A stretch of DNA of 53,324 nucleotides from a virus. The notes under the pieces were generated by a model. That model did not search any database. It saw only the letters and a program-made list of their open reading frames with translations, and had not been told where the DNA came from. Both the position numbers and the translations under genes were made by a program. The DNA lies in the IMG/VR virus record IMGVR_UViG_3300047562_004041, positions 1 to 53,324 of that record. One strand, written 5' to 3'. The first letter of the stretch is position 1. Each line of letters opens with the position of its first letter. Positions 36,966-44,773 of the stretch are shown piece by piece.

Positions 36966-37574
36966 ATGTTTAAACCTTTAAGTAATCAAGCAAGAAGATT
37001 GTGGACTATATTTGGTACAGTTAGAACTTGGTTTTCTACTCTGGGAAAAGCAACGGAAAGAAAACTACAAAGAGAAGAACAGGAAATAATATTTGAAGAA
37101 CAAAAATTAAAAAAAGAAAATGCAAAAGTATATGTATATGAACAACTACAAAAAAGAAAAAGAGATTTAGAAAGACAAAAAGAAGAATTTTATAGTTTCA
37201 AAAATTTAATCGATAACTTACCCAAAAATAAATCTCCAAATTTTTACTATAATGCTCTGGTAGATATTCTTGCTAGAATGGGAAGAACAGAAGAAACAAT
37301 AGAAGTTGGAAAAATTTACACTTTCAAATACATTGGAATTACTCAAGGAAAATGGTATGATGTCCACCCAGTAAGTCTAATCACATCTAAAGAAAATAAT
37401 TATTACAAAGGAGTAAATTACCATTGGCAAAGAAGACCAGAATACATCGAAAGTCCAATAAGAACTTATAATTATTCTAGAATACAATCGATGTTTTATA
37501 GAATAAAGCCACAAGAATTAGAATATGTTTTGAGGGTACCTTCTTTTTATCCAGTATTGATTTCTAAACGATAA
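36966..37574 (+). CDS. Conserved T4-like protein of unknown role (202 aa)
   Basis: The N-terminal ~85 residues form a charged coiled coil (KATERKLQREEQEIIFEEQK ... QKRKRDLERQKEEF). The C-terminal half is a compact beta domain with VGKIYTFKYIG, WYDVHPVSLITS, YYKGVNYHW and YSRIQSMFYRIKP. The aromatic Y(Y)D-x-x-P...G-x-N-x-H pattern resembles a conserved late protein of many T4-like phages, but I cannot name it with confidence. It follows gp4 by one base and precedes gp48. In T4 the gene beside gp4 is gp2 (DNA end protection), a purely positional idea here. Confidence 0.72.
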   Translation: MFKPLSNQARRLWTIFGTVRTWFSTLGKATERKLQREEQEIIFEEQKLKKENAKVYVYEQLQKRKRDLERQKEEFYSFKNLIDNLPKNKSPNFYYNALVDILARMGRTEETIEVGKIYTFKYIGITQGKWYDVHPVSLITSKENNYYKGVNYHWQRRPEYIESPIRTYNYSRIQSMFYRIKPQELEYVLRVPSFYPVLISKR

Positions 37575-37577
37575 ATA
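37570..37577 (+). promoter_or_regulatory. T4-type late promoter (GATAAATA)
   Basis: Plus-strand GATAAATA overlapping the stop region of the 202-aa gene and 82 bases before gp48; the transcript would begin just ahead of a 20-codon leader ORF. Confidence 0.7.
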
Positions 37578-37596
37578 GATATAAAAAATAATATAA

Positions 37597-37659
37597 ATGT
37601 CTCATACTCTACAAAAAATTGAGATGATTGATCCTCTTACATTTGAGGGGGATTTCTGA
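37597..37659 (+). CDS. Putative 20-aa leader peptide coupled to gp48
   Basis: ATG 37597 to TGA 37659 encodes MSHTLQKIEMIDPLTFEGDF. Its stop overlaps the gp48 ATG (TGATG), while a strong ribosome site for gp48 (GAGGGGG) lies inside it. No clear ribosome site precedes the leader itself, so it may be weakly translated or merely an open stretch. Confidence 0.35.
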   Translation: MSHTLQKIEMIDPLTFEGDF

Positions 37660-39017
37660 TGGATTATACCTGGCAAATTTCAACGCCAAATATAGGAACT
37701 GGCATTGGTGTTGTAAGTTCTGCATATAACGATGAAGATGGGAAAAATGTACTAACAACAATAACGGCAAGTAATCCATCAGGATTCGTTAAGGCTTTTC
37801 CCAATACTAGTTCAACTGATCTGAATATAAAAAATCTTGAGTTTGTAATAAGAACTGATGGGCAAATAGTGTATAGGGTTTTAGATGGCACTCAAAATCC
37901 ACAAATATATGACAGCCTACAAGCACTAGCTAATCGGCGTGGCGGTTGGACTGGTGCAACTACTACTACAGTCCAATCGCAAATTAATTCTACAATATTG
38001 GCCAAAGTAGATGCATATAATAGAAATAATCCAAATGCACAGATAGGTCCTGGGGTAAGCAATAACAATGATGACGAACTTCCCACTGATTTAAATACAG
38101 CAGCTTTACCAGAACAAATAGATATAGTAAAAACAAAAGATTTTGATACTCTTATATATCCAGAAAAAATAGAAAAGAATGGACAAGATTTTATACAATT
38201 TAAAGTTTTTGAATACATTTCACAGAAACTATCCAGTAACAATCTTCTGTTTGACCCAAGAGGTAAATATGAAGATACTAAAGATGAAAAAAAATCAAGA
38301 GGTACAATAATTCTTCCCATACAACCAAATATAACAGATACAAACACCGTTTCTTGGGGAGATTCGAAACTTGGGATATTAGAAATGATGGGAGCAAATA
38401 TTAGCTTAAGTGGAATGAATGCTGGAAGCAATTATCTAGAAGACATGGCAAATAAATTTGGCCAAACCATAGCACCACAAGATAAAATAACTCCAGAAAT
38501 AGTTACTGCAGTTCAGAATTATTTGGCAAAAATGGCAATTAGTTCAAACACTAATTTATTATCTAGAACAGGTGGTGCAGTAACAAATCCAAATTTAACT
38601 TTATTGTTCGAATCACCAGATCTTAGAAATTTCACCTTTAATTTTAAGCTAACTCCAAGAACAGAAAAAGAAGGAACAGTAGTAAGAAAAATTATTAGAG
38701 TATTTAAACAATATATGGCTGTCCAAAGAAGTGCTGGAAATCTATTTTTAGAAACTCCAAATGTATTCGATATAAAATACATTAGAGGAGATGACATAAA
38801 AACAAAAAAAGTTGACACCCACAAGTCACTAAATTTATTTAAAACCTGCGCATTAAGAAATTTTACAGTAAATTATACACCTTCTAATACATACATGACA
38901 TATAATGATGTAGCAGGTACTATGACTTCATATGAACTATCCATGTCATTTACTGAATTGGATCCAATATATTATGATAACTACGAAGCAATAGCAGAAG
39001 ATTCAATAGGTTACTAA
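37659..39017 (+). CDS. gp48: gp48-like baseplate tail-tube cap (452 aa)
   Basis: Ends with the tube-fold pattern of gp48/gp54 (NPNLTLLFESPDLRNFTFNF, KLTPRTEKEGTVVRKIIRVF, KSLNLFKTCALRNFTVNYTP, YELSMSFTELDPIYYDNY). The first ~200 residues are a separate beta-rich part. T4 gp48 is 364 aa and sits on the hub as the platform for tube assembly. It is followed 1 base later by gp53, as expected for a baseplate pair. Confidence 0.85.
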   Translation: MDYTWQISTPNIGTGIGVVSSAYNDEDGKNVLTTITASNPSGFVKAFPNTSSTDLNIKNLEFVIRTDGQIVYRVLDGTQNPQIYDSLQALANRRGGWTGATTTTVQSQINSTILAKVDAYNRNNPNAQIGPGVSNNNDDELPTDLNTAALPEQIDIVKTKDFDTLIYPEKIEKNGQDFIQFKVFEYISQKLSSNNLLFDPRGKYEDTKDEKKSRGTIILPIQPNITDTNTVSWGDSKLGILEMMGANISLSGMNAGSNYLEDMANKFGQTIAPQDKITPEIVTAVQNYLAKMAISSNTNLLSRTGGAVTNPNLTLLFESPDLRNFTFNFKLTPRTEKEGTVVRKIIRVFKQYMAVQRSAGNLFLETPNVFDIKYIRGDDIKTKKVDTHKSLNLFKTCALRNFTVNYTPSNTYMTYNDVAGTMTSYELSMSFTELDPIYYDNYEAIAEDSIGY

Positions 39018-39018
39018 T

Positions 39019-40011
39019 ATGTCACTATACTTCAGAGATATTCCAAATTTTGATTATGTGAGTCGCCTACCAGGCGCAAAAATATCAGATTACATCACAG
39101 TAAAAAATCTCTTCAAAAGAGGGAAAATTCGTGAAGATATATTTGGTGACTTGCAATATTTTACAAAATATAAAATTATTGGAGATGAAAGACCAGATAA
39201 TGTAGCATTTAAAATATATGGCGATGAGAGATTAGACTGGTTGATATTGCTATCTAATAACATCTTAAATATCCAAACAGAATGGCCATTACCACAAACT
39301 GCTTTTGATAAAATATTATTAGAAAGATATGGATCTTATGATAATCTTTATAACGGTATTCACCACTATGAAACAAAAGAATTAAAAACTTCTTCTGGTG
39401 ACATACTATTAAAAGAAGGTATCATAATCAATGATTCTTGGGGATCCAATGGTAACTTTATTTCTGGCATAGAAACTTCTTTTGGATTATTCTTTTATAT
39501 CGAAACCGACTCTACCGTAAAAACATACCTACGACAAGCAATTCTAGGATTAGAGGTAGGCGATGAAATAGAAGTTAAAAATTTTGATGATGGCAACTTC
39601 AATGGAAAATTTAAAGTAACTAAAGTTGTAAAAAATGGAAATAACTACACTGATTATATTGAATATAAACTTCCAACAAATGCAGAAATCCCAACTTTAA
39701 ATGGAACTGAAAAAATAAACTATATTTCAACCATAGAATCTGCAATTGGAAATATATATTACTATCAGTATTATGATTACAAAATAGAAGAAGTTGTCAA
39801 TGTTCCTATTGCAAACTTCATAACACCAATAACAAATTATGAATATGAAGCAAAAATTGAAGATGATAAAAGAAATATATTTGCACTCAAATCCAATTAC
39901 TTAAATGTAATATTGAACGACATTGAAATAAATTACCCCTACAAAGAAGGTGGACAACAATATGTAAACGAAACCCTGAAAAAAGGAGAGAATATAAGAT
40001 TAATGAATTAA
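39019..40011 (+). CDS. gp53: gp53-like baseplate wedge protein (330 aa)
   Basis: The N-terminal ~110 residues are strongly gp53-like (MSLYFRDIPNFDYVSRLPGA; GDERPDNVAFKIYGDERLDW; LLSNNILNIQTEWPLPQTAF). T4 gp53 has 196 aa, so about 130 residues are added: a beta insertion with IEVKNFDDGNFNGKFKVTK between the head and the YxxPITNYEYEAKIEDDKRN end. gp53 ties adjacent wedges in the baseplate (known). It ends 2 bases before the bidirectional terminator. Confidence 0.87.
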   Translation: MSLYFRDIPNFDYVSRLPGAKISDYITVKNLFKRGKIREDIFGDLQYFTKYKIIGDERPDNVAFKIYGDERLDWLILLSNNILNIQTEWPLPQTAFDKILLERYGSYDNLYNGIHHYETKELKTSSGDILLKEGIIINDSWGSNGNFISGIETSFGLFFYIETDSTVKTYLRQAILGLEVGDEIEVKNFDDGNFNGKFKVTKVVKNGNNYTDYIEYKLPTNAEIPTLNGTEKINYISTIESAIGNIYYYQYYDYKIEEVVNVPIANFITPITNYEYEAKIEDDKRNIFALKSNYLNVILNDIEINYPYKEGGQQYVNETLKKGENIRLMN

Positions 40012-40013
40012 AA

Positions 40014-40035
40014 AAAGGAGCCTTTCGGCTCCTTT
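40014..40035. terminator. Bidirectional rho-independent terminator between gp53 and gp32
   Basis: AAAGGAGCC pairs perfectly with GGCTCCTTT around a TTTC loop; the run of A/T on both sides supplies a U tract in either direction. It lies in the 28-base gap between two converging genes. Confidence 0.92.
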
Positions 40036-40039
40036 AATA

Positions 40040-40969
40040 TTATTCAGCTAGTTTGCTAAAGTATGCTAGAGCATCATCTTCGTCTTCTTCGGTTTCAACT
40101 GAAACAGAAGAAGATTTTGTTTTGGCATAAGAAGCTTCAAGTTCTTTCATGATATCATCTTCATTTGAAGATTTGGATGAGGAAAATACTTCAAGATCTT
40201 CTTCTTGTTCACGAATAGATTTAGAAGCAGAACTAGTACCAAGAACATAGCTTAGACGCTTTTGTAGTTCTTCTGCTGGTTTAAACTTATCACGAGAAAT
40301 CAATTCTTGTAGAGAATATTCTGACTTCCATAGTTTTTCAAGTTCTTCATCATCTCCATTCATTAGAGGCGATGGCGATTCAAATACACTATCGTCATAA
40401 TTTGGATAACCAGCAACTTGCTTCACTCGAAGTCGGAAGTTAGCGCCATTCCAGAAATCAAAAGGATCAATCACTGGATCATCTTCAAATTCTGGCTTCA
40501 TAGATGATTTGATTTTATCAAATACTTTTGCGCCAAACCTAAAGATTTTTACCTGACCTTCAAGTGAGGGATCAGCAGGATTACTTACAATGTAAACATT
40601 GGCATAATAACTTAGCTTACGCTTTCGTGTGCGAGCGACTTCTTTATCAGAGTCTAGTCCAGTATTCCAAAGTTCACCATTTGACGCGCATACACAACAT
40701 TCTTCGCCAAGTGTTGTTGGGCAATTTTCAATAAACCAACGACCGTTGAATTGAAAACCATGATTATAGAGTTTAATAAAAGGTAGATCCTCATTAGGAG
40801 GTGCAGGTAGGAACCGAATTACTGCTCGTCCATTTCCTGCTTTATCAGTTTCTAGTTTAAAAACATTTTGGTTTTCTCCAGTGCTGGAGCCCATTTTTTC
40901 TGCTTCTTTTAGTAGCTTTTCAGTTAGACTACCAAGAGAAGATTGCTTCTTAAGATCTTTAAAATTCAT
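40040..40969 (-). CDS. gp32: gp32-like single-stranded DNA-binding protein (309 aa)
   Basis: Close to T4 gp32 length (301 aa). N-terminal basic helix with KKQSSLGSLTEKLLKEAEKM (LAST-like), an OB core (GRAVIRFLPAPPNEDLPF, GFQFNGRWFIENC), a Cys cluster (CPTTLGEECCVCASNGE) that fits the zinc-binding part, and an acidic tail (TEEDEDDALAYFSKLAE) that in T4 binds partner proteins. It coats single-stranded DNA at replication forks. It has its own sigma70-like promoter at 41030-41058, ends at a strong terminator, and lies next to gp59, its known partner. Confidence 0.92.
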   Translation of the reverse strand: MNFKDLKKQSSLGSLTEKLLKEAEKMGSSTGENQNVFKLETDKAGNGRAVIRFLPAPPNEDLPFIKLYNHGFQFNGRWFIENCPTTLGEECCVCASNGELWNTGLDSDKEVARTRKRKLSYYANVYIVSNPADPSLEGQVKIFRFGAKVFDKIKSSMKPEFEDDPVIDPFDFWNGANFRLRVKQVAGYPNYDDSVFESPSPLMNGDDEELEKLWKSEYSLQELISRDKFKPAEELQKRLSYVLGTSSASKSIREQEEDLEVFSSSKSSNEDDIMKELEASYAKTKSSSVSVETEEDEDDALAYFSKLAE

Positions 40970-41029
40970 TTTACGGTGGATACGGTATGTACTGTTTGGC
41001 GACTTTCTTGGGTTCCAAAGCCCATTGCA

Positions 41030-41058
41030 ATCATAGCACAGAATCAGGATTCGTGCAA
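41030..41058 (-). promoter_or_regulatory. Sigma70-like promoter TTGCAC-17-TATGAT upstream of gp32
   Basis: Minus strand: -35 TTGCAC (41053-41058), 17 bases, -10 TATGAT (41030-41035) preceded by TGTGC. The -35 box lies in the end of the DUF1825-like gene. It gives gp32 a separate transcript with a ~55-base leader. Confidence 0.7.
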
Positions 41059-41376
41059 GTCCATTTTGACCGTCTCAATAACTTTTTCGAGTTGAGAAAA
41101 AACATTGTTTACATTTTTATCTACATCCACTCCCATCATTTTCACGGATTCATTTAACCTTTCTTTCATCTCAATAGCACTTGGGTCATCAGAAAGACTC
41201 AATCTAGCGTATAATACTTTTTGTTTTTCTAATAAATCTTCTAAAACTTTTATGTAATCAACTTTTTGTTGTCTTGTCATTGAATAATATGATAAAACAT
41301 TCGAAGATAATTGCTCTTGTAAAAGTTTTATTTCATTCAATTCATTTTTTACTATTTCGGATCCAAAAAAACTCAC
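41044..41376 (-). CDS. DUF1825-like protein (110 aa)
   Basis: Starts at a GTG overlapping the gp59 stop by 4 bases. MSFFGSEIVKNELNEIKLLQ followed by a helical body (VDYIKVLEDLLEKQKVLYAR, SLSDDPSAIEM) is the pattern I know from DUF1825 proteins of cyanobacteria and their T4-like phages. Function is unknown. Its place between gp59 and gp32 suggests a replication link. It is a pointer to a cyanobacterial host. Confidence 0.75.
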   Translation of the reverse strand: MSFFGSEIVKNELNEIKLLQEQLSSNVLSYYSMTRQQKVDYIKVLEDLLEKQKVLYARLSLSDDPSAIEMKERLNESVKMMGVDVDKNVNNVFSQLEKVIETVKMDLHES

Positions 41377-41969
41377 AGCAATACCTTCCTTACAATGTCT
41401 TTGTATTTATTCAAATCTATCTTTAAAAAAGGAGAATATTTTTTTATTTTTTTAGAAGTCAGTTCCCAAACTGGATCCAACAATTTTAAATCAAATTTTT
41501 CTCTATATTTGAGCATTTGATCTAATATTACCATACTTTCTAGCATTATATTTCCAGCCAAATATTCTTTCAATATTTTTGGATGCTTATTGCCTTCAAT
41601 TTTTAAAAAATCTAAAAAATTCTTTCCCTCAAATACTTTTTTCAAATCTTGCTCAAAAAGATAACTCAATGACTGTGTTTTCTTTTGCCATTCTAAGTAG
41701 TTATCATTTCCATTTTTGATGATATCGCCAATCCACAAAGAAGATGGGTCAGATGAAGAAACAAAATTCGAAACAAAAAACTCTACAATTTCCTCGTCTT
41801 TGTTTTTTCTCGATAACTTTTCGAAAAAAATACGATCTTTTCTTTTGTGGAAAGATTCAATAGATGCTTTTATTTTACCATTATATCTAATGAAATCATA
41901 GCTTTCATTTGTAAAATGTTGTTTTAATGCAAGATAAGTCTTGTAAGTATCATGTGGCGTCACTTTCAT
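41373..41969 (-). CDS. gp59: gp59-like helicase loader (198 aa)
   Basis: ATG at 41969 (MKVTPHDTYKTYLALKQHFT) preferred over 42005, as the family starts near this motif (T4 gp59 is 217 aa). Motifs include YDFIRYNGKIKASIESFHKR, FVSSSDPSSLWIGDI and a C-terminal hydrophobic/basic helical part (YSPFLKIDLNKYKDIVRKVL). In T4 it loads the gp41 helicase on gp32-coated forks; adjacency to gp32 supports that. It overlaps the 2OG oxygenase stop by 20 bases. Confidence 0.85.
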   Translation of the reverse strand: MKVTPHDTYKTYLALKQHFTNESYDFIRYNGKIKASIESFHKRKDRIFFEKLSRKNKDEEIVEFFVSNFVSSSDPSSLWIGDIIKNGNDNYLEWQKKTQSLSYLFEQDLKKVFEGKNFLDFLKIEGNKHPKILKEYLAGNIMLESMVILDQMLKYREKFDLKLLDPVWELTSKKIKKYSPFLKIDLNKYKDIVRKVLL

Positions 41970-42549
41970 CTTTAGAATAATAGTTTTCAATTGAATAAGA
42001 TTCATCTTCAGTGAAAAAAGCAGATATTGTATATCGTATTCCTTTTTCTACTTTCTTCACACCATGATTAAACTTTAAATTTCCAGGGTGTACAACCAAC
42101 ATTCCTGGTCTGGGTTGAACTTGAATATTTAAATTAGAATAATATAGTTGGCCCCCTTCAAAATTGTCGTTTAAATATAAAACTCCACCATATGTTCTAT
42201 GTGGAGATCTGTTGGGGGTTATGCCATCTTGTTCTATATTGTCTGCATGTGGAGGTAATTCATTTCCTTCTTTCCACCTAACAAACTGAGGAGGTTCTAT
42301 AAAAATTGTTTCACAAGGAGAATTCATGCGAATAAACCTCAACATACCCTGAGAAATCTGATATAATATATTTTTTATTTTTTTATCCTTAATAGCATTA
42401 AAGTATATACATTTCCCACTCCAATATTCAACATCAGAGTTGTGTTGATCATGTAAATTGTCGTTTGTTTTTGCCCAATTTAATATATAATCAATTGCTT
42501 CTTGAGTTAAAAAATTTTCAGCAACTAAAGGAAAAATCTCATCAGTCAT
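41950..42549 (-). CDS. 2OG-Fe(II) oxygenase, prolyl-hydroxylase-like (199 aa)
   Basis: The metal triad is visible: His and Asp of PPHADNIEQDG (~101-103), distal His in FNHGVKKVEKG (~163) with Arg of GIRYTISAFF (~172) for 2-oxoglutarate. The N-terminus (MTDEIFPLVAENFLTQEAID) resembles P4H-type phage enzymes. Such oxygenases are a frequent accessory gene of T4-like cyanophages; substrate unknown. It is inside the replication gene run between gp33 and gp59, with a 4-base overlap to gp33. Confidence 0.88.
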   Translation of the reverse strand: MTDEIFPLVAENFLTQEAIDYILNWAKTNDNLHDQHNSDVEYWSGKCIYFNAIKDKKIKNILYQISQGMLRFIRMNSPCETIFIEPPQFVRWKEGNELPPHADNIEQDGITPNRSPHRTYGGVLYLNDNFEGGQLYYSNLNIQVQPRPGMLVVHPGNLKFNHGVKKVEKGIRYTISAFFTEDESYSIENYYSKDESDAT

Positions 42550-42809
42550 AAAGGTAATTTAGCTCTAGATGTCTTTTTCAAAAAGTTTAATTGAACTGCG
42601 TCCCACTTTAGTTTTTCCTTTAATGGCTTTGAAATCAGCTTGGGAACAGTCTCTATGTCAATGTTATTCTTATCGCAATACTCAACGATAGCATTAATAT
42701 AATTATACTCTGGATTCTTTTGGACCAAAGTTTCAATTTCTTGTGCAAATTTATCTTGACATAGAAATTTCTTTTGCATTTCTTGTTTTAATTCTTCAGA
42801 CGGATTCAT
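42546..42809 (-). CDS. gp33: gp33-like late transcription co-activator (87 aa)
   Basis: A short helical protein with YNYINAIVEYCDKNNIDIET, VPKLISKPLKEKLKWDAVQL and ending NFLKKTSRAKLPL, the pattern used for gp33 in marine T4-like phages (T4 gp33 is 112 aa). Its role is to link host RNA polymerase with the sliding clamp to allow late promoter activation, which fits the many TATAAATA-type sites in this window. ATG at 42809 overlaps the nuclease gene end. Confidence 0.8.
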   Translation of the reverse strand: MNPSEELKQEMQKKFLCQDKFAQEIETLVQKNPEYNYINAIVEYCDKNNIDIETVPKLISKPLKEKLKWDAVQLNFLKKTSRAKLPL

Positions 42810-43515
42810 ATTCTTTTAACTTATCTTGGGTGAATTTTTTTACATATTTTACAAGAAGTTTGATGTATTTTTCAATATCAGTTTCAATATATGTCACTAC
42901 TTCTCCATTTTCACATGCCATAATAATTACAAGTTGCTCTGCTGATTTTCCTGTCAATTCCTTTAACATGAAACAATATGCCGCAGCCTGAACAAAATAA
43001 TTTTCAATCCATTCTTTTGGTTTTGGCTTCTCAGAAGATTTATAATCAATAATACTCAGTTTTCCATCATATTCAGCAATTGTATCGACAGTTCCTGCAA
43101 TTTTAAAGTAATTGCTATACATTGAACTTTCAATTGCAATAATATTGTCTATTTTATCTAATTCAGATTTTGCAACATCAAAAAGAAATTTGGGAAGAGG
43201 AGTAGATTTTGGCAACTCATCATTTAACAAGTAGTTTTCGATGAGAGAATGCATTGCAGTTCCACGATTAGTAGAAGCTTTTGTAATTCGATTTGCCTCT
43301 TCTTCCCCTACTCTTTTTCTCCAGCTAGCAAATTTTTCTTTATTATAATGTGAAGTGACTGAAGTTACTGAAACAAATCTTTTTAATTCTGTTTCACCTT
43401 CAGTCTCAATTTTATAAAACCTAACTCCATTGATAGTTTCTCTTTCAAGTTTTGGCAGATTAATATCAATGTGTGTGAATGTTTTTTTGCTTTTTGTTTG
43501 CCAAGGACTGCTCAT
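42796..43515 (-). CDS. PD-(D/E)XK (RecB-like) exonuclease (239 aa)
   Basis: Start at ATG 43515 (MSSPWQTKSKKTFTHIDINL): the 43536 ATG lies at the predicted transcript start. Motifs: KFASWRKRVGEEEANRITKA, TNRGTAMHSLIENYL (helix with His), KIAGTVDTIAEYDGKLSIID (GT-x-D), YKSSEKPK (D-YK) and QAAAYCFMLKE (Q-x3-Y). The set D...D-x-K...Q-Y defines a RecB-type nuclease. Probable role in host DNA degradation or recombination; known in T4-like cyanophages. First gene after a perfect sigma70 promoter. Confidence 0.83.
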   Translation of the reverse strand: MSSPWQTKSKKTFTHIDINLPKLERETINGVRFYKIETEGETELKRFVSVTSVTSHYNKEKFASWRKRVGEEEANRITKASTNRGTAMHSLIENYLLNDELPKSTPLPKFLFDVAKSELDKIDNIIAIESSMYSNYFKIAGTVDTIAEYDGKLSIIDYKSSEKPKPKEWIENYFVQAAAYCFMLKELTGKSAEQLVIIMACENGEVVTYIETDIEKYIKLLVKYVKKFTQDKLKEYESV

Positions 43516-43538
43516 TTCCATTCCAAAAACTTTCATCC

Positions 43539-43567
43539 ATTATAGCAGAAACTCGACCTGATGTCAA
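43539..43567 (-). promoter_or_regulatory. Perfect sigma70 promoter TTGACA-17-TATAAT
   Basis: Minus strand: TTGACA (43562-43567) overlapping the phoH stop, exactly 17 bases, TATAAT (43539-43544). Both hexamers are the full consensus. It drives the nuclease-gp33-oxygenase-gp59-DUF1825-gp32 run. Confidence 0.93.
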
Positions 43568-44325
43568 AATCCCAAAGAATGTTTTGCGATCAAATATTCT
43601 TTGACTAGACCAGATCTTACAACATCTTCCACATTAAATTCTATAGTCTCGAATGATGGCATAACATTCAAGATTTTCATGAAATCATGAATTCCATTTT
43701 TTTCGTTTTGTCTAACTAGATCACTTTGTGATGCATCACCACTAAACATTATTTTACAGTTTTCGCCAACTCTTGTAATAATAGAATCATGTTCATGTCC
43801 ATTCATGTTCTGAAACTCATCTACAATAATAATACAGTTATCAAATGTAGTTCCTCTTAAGAAACTCGAAGACCAAAATTTAATTGTTTCTTGGGATTTC
43901 AAATTACCATAAAGCATTTCAAAATCTTCATCTGATGGAAGTTGGAACATATATTTCACCATATTTTTATATGGAATCTCAAATAATGCGCTCTTATCTT
44001 CGTGTCCACCAGGCAAAAATCCGATCTCACGAGTTTGAACTAGTGATCGAATGATATAAATTTTTTCATATGGAGTTTTTTCATTTAAAACTTCCTGTAA
44101 AGCTTTATATAAAAGAACAAATGTTTTTCCAGTTCCAGCAGCACCATAAGCTAAAATATGTTTCCCATCATCATAATAATCAAATAATTTTTTCTGATTA
44201 TCTGTGAGTGGTTCTATATCAAGTAACAACTCAGAATTAATTGGTTTCCTTCTTTTCATCTGCTTTGTTGTCATACCAACGCCAATTGGTTGATATTCAT
44301 CAGATGTCTTTCTTCTTCTTGCCAT
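43564..44325 (-). CDS. phoH: PhoH-like P-loop ATPase (253 aa)
   Basis: Start at ATG 44325 (MARRRKTSDEYQPIG), one base after the upstream stop; the longer frame overlaps that gene. Walker A GAAGTGKT at residues 61-68, Walker B IIIVDEFQNM near 165-174 and the sensor segment MFSGDASQSD near 193-202. Length and motifs match PhoH proteins of cyanophages and pelagiphages. It is a predicted ATP-binding protein, possibly RNA-linked; its benefit to the phage is unclear and no Pho box was seen. Confidence 0.92.
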   Translation of the reverse strand: MARRRKTSDEYQPIGVGMTTKQMKRRKPINSELLLDIEPLTDNQKKLFDYYDDGKHILAYGAAGTGKTFVLLYKALQEVLNEKTPYEKIYIIRSLVQTREIGFLPGGHEDKSALFEIPYKNMVKYMFQLPSDEDFEMLYGNLKSQETIKFWSSSFLRGTTFDNCIIIVDEFQNMNGHEHDSIITRVGENCKIMFSGDASQSDLVRQNEKNGIHDFMKILNVMPSFETIEFNVEDVVRSGLVKEYLIAKHSLGF

Positions 44326-44326
44326 A

Positions 44327-44584
44327 TCAATATTGCATTTTTGATTTACTTCCACCCGATTTGTCAGCTTTTTTCAAAACTTCTCCCCAACCAGGATGCT
44401 TGTTTACTAAACGATTTTTCCAATCTCCAACTTCTCCAGAACCTGGACAGGTTGATGGATCAGACCAATCTCTTTCCCAATCTGAATTATCTAATTTCCA
44501 TTTATCCCAATCATGAATACTCAGAGTAATTTCTTTTTGTTCACCAGTTTTTTTATTAATTATTGGATATGTAGGCAAAATCAA
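44327..44584 (-). CDS. Conserved protein with DWDKWK/PSTCPGSGEV motifs (85 aa)
   Basis: TYPIINKKTGEQKEITLSIH, SIHDWDKWKLDNSDWERDWS and DWKNRLVNKHPGWGEVLKK form a pattern I know from T4-like cyanophages, sometimes called FmdB-like although no Cys-pair zinc ribbon is present here. It ends GGSKSKMQY. ATG follows AAGGAG at good spacing and a late promoter (44606-44613). It directly precedes phoH by one base. Confidence 0.75.
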   Translation of the reverse strand: MILPTYPIINKKTGEQKEITLSIHDWDKWKLDNSDWERDWSDPSTCPGSGEVGDWKNRLVNKHPGWGEVLKKADKSGGSKSKMQY

Positions 44585-44605
44585 AACTCCTTATAATATC
44601 TTTTA

Positions 44606-44613
44606 TATTTATT
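44606..44613 (-). promoter_or_regulatory. T4-type late promoter (AATAAATA)
   Basis: Minus-strand AATAAATA overlapping the stop of the upstream 52-aa gene and 21 bases before the ATG at 44584. It suggests that phoH is also transcribed late. Confidence 0.65.
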
Positions 44614-44767
44614 CTATACAAATAGAAGGTGCATCATCGCATTCAATACAGTCAATACATTCATCAATATCAGGATATTTCCTTAATAATTCTTGAAACT
44701 CTTCCTCCGTAAGAAGGACTTTAAATACATGACCCGTTAAATGATCTTTGACACACCAACTTTTCAT
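44609..44767 (-). CDS. Small Cys-rich acidic protein (52 aa)
   Basis: MKSWCVKDHLTGHVFKVLLT is followed by a helix (EEEFQELLRKY) and a C-terminal Cys cluster, DECIDCIECDD (Cys spaced i, i+3, i+6). That arrangement could bind metal. Unknown function. It begins 6 bases after the thyX stop. Confidence 0.65.
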   Translation of the reverse strand: MKSWCVKDHLTGHVFKVLLTEEEFQELLRKYPDIDECIDCIECDDAPSICIE

Positions 44768-44773
44768 TGTTCT

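Noticed and set aside
42796-43536. Nuclease start at ATG 43536
   Set aside because: The -10 box at 43539-43544 puts the transcript start at or after this ATG; 43515 or 43521 is more likely.
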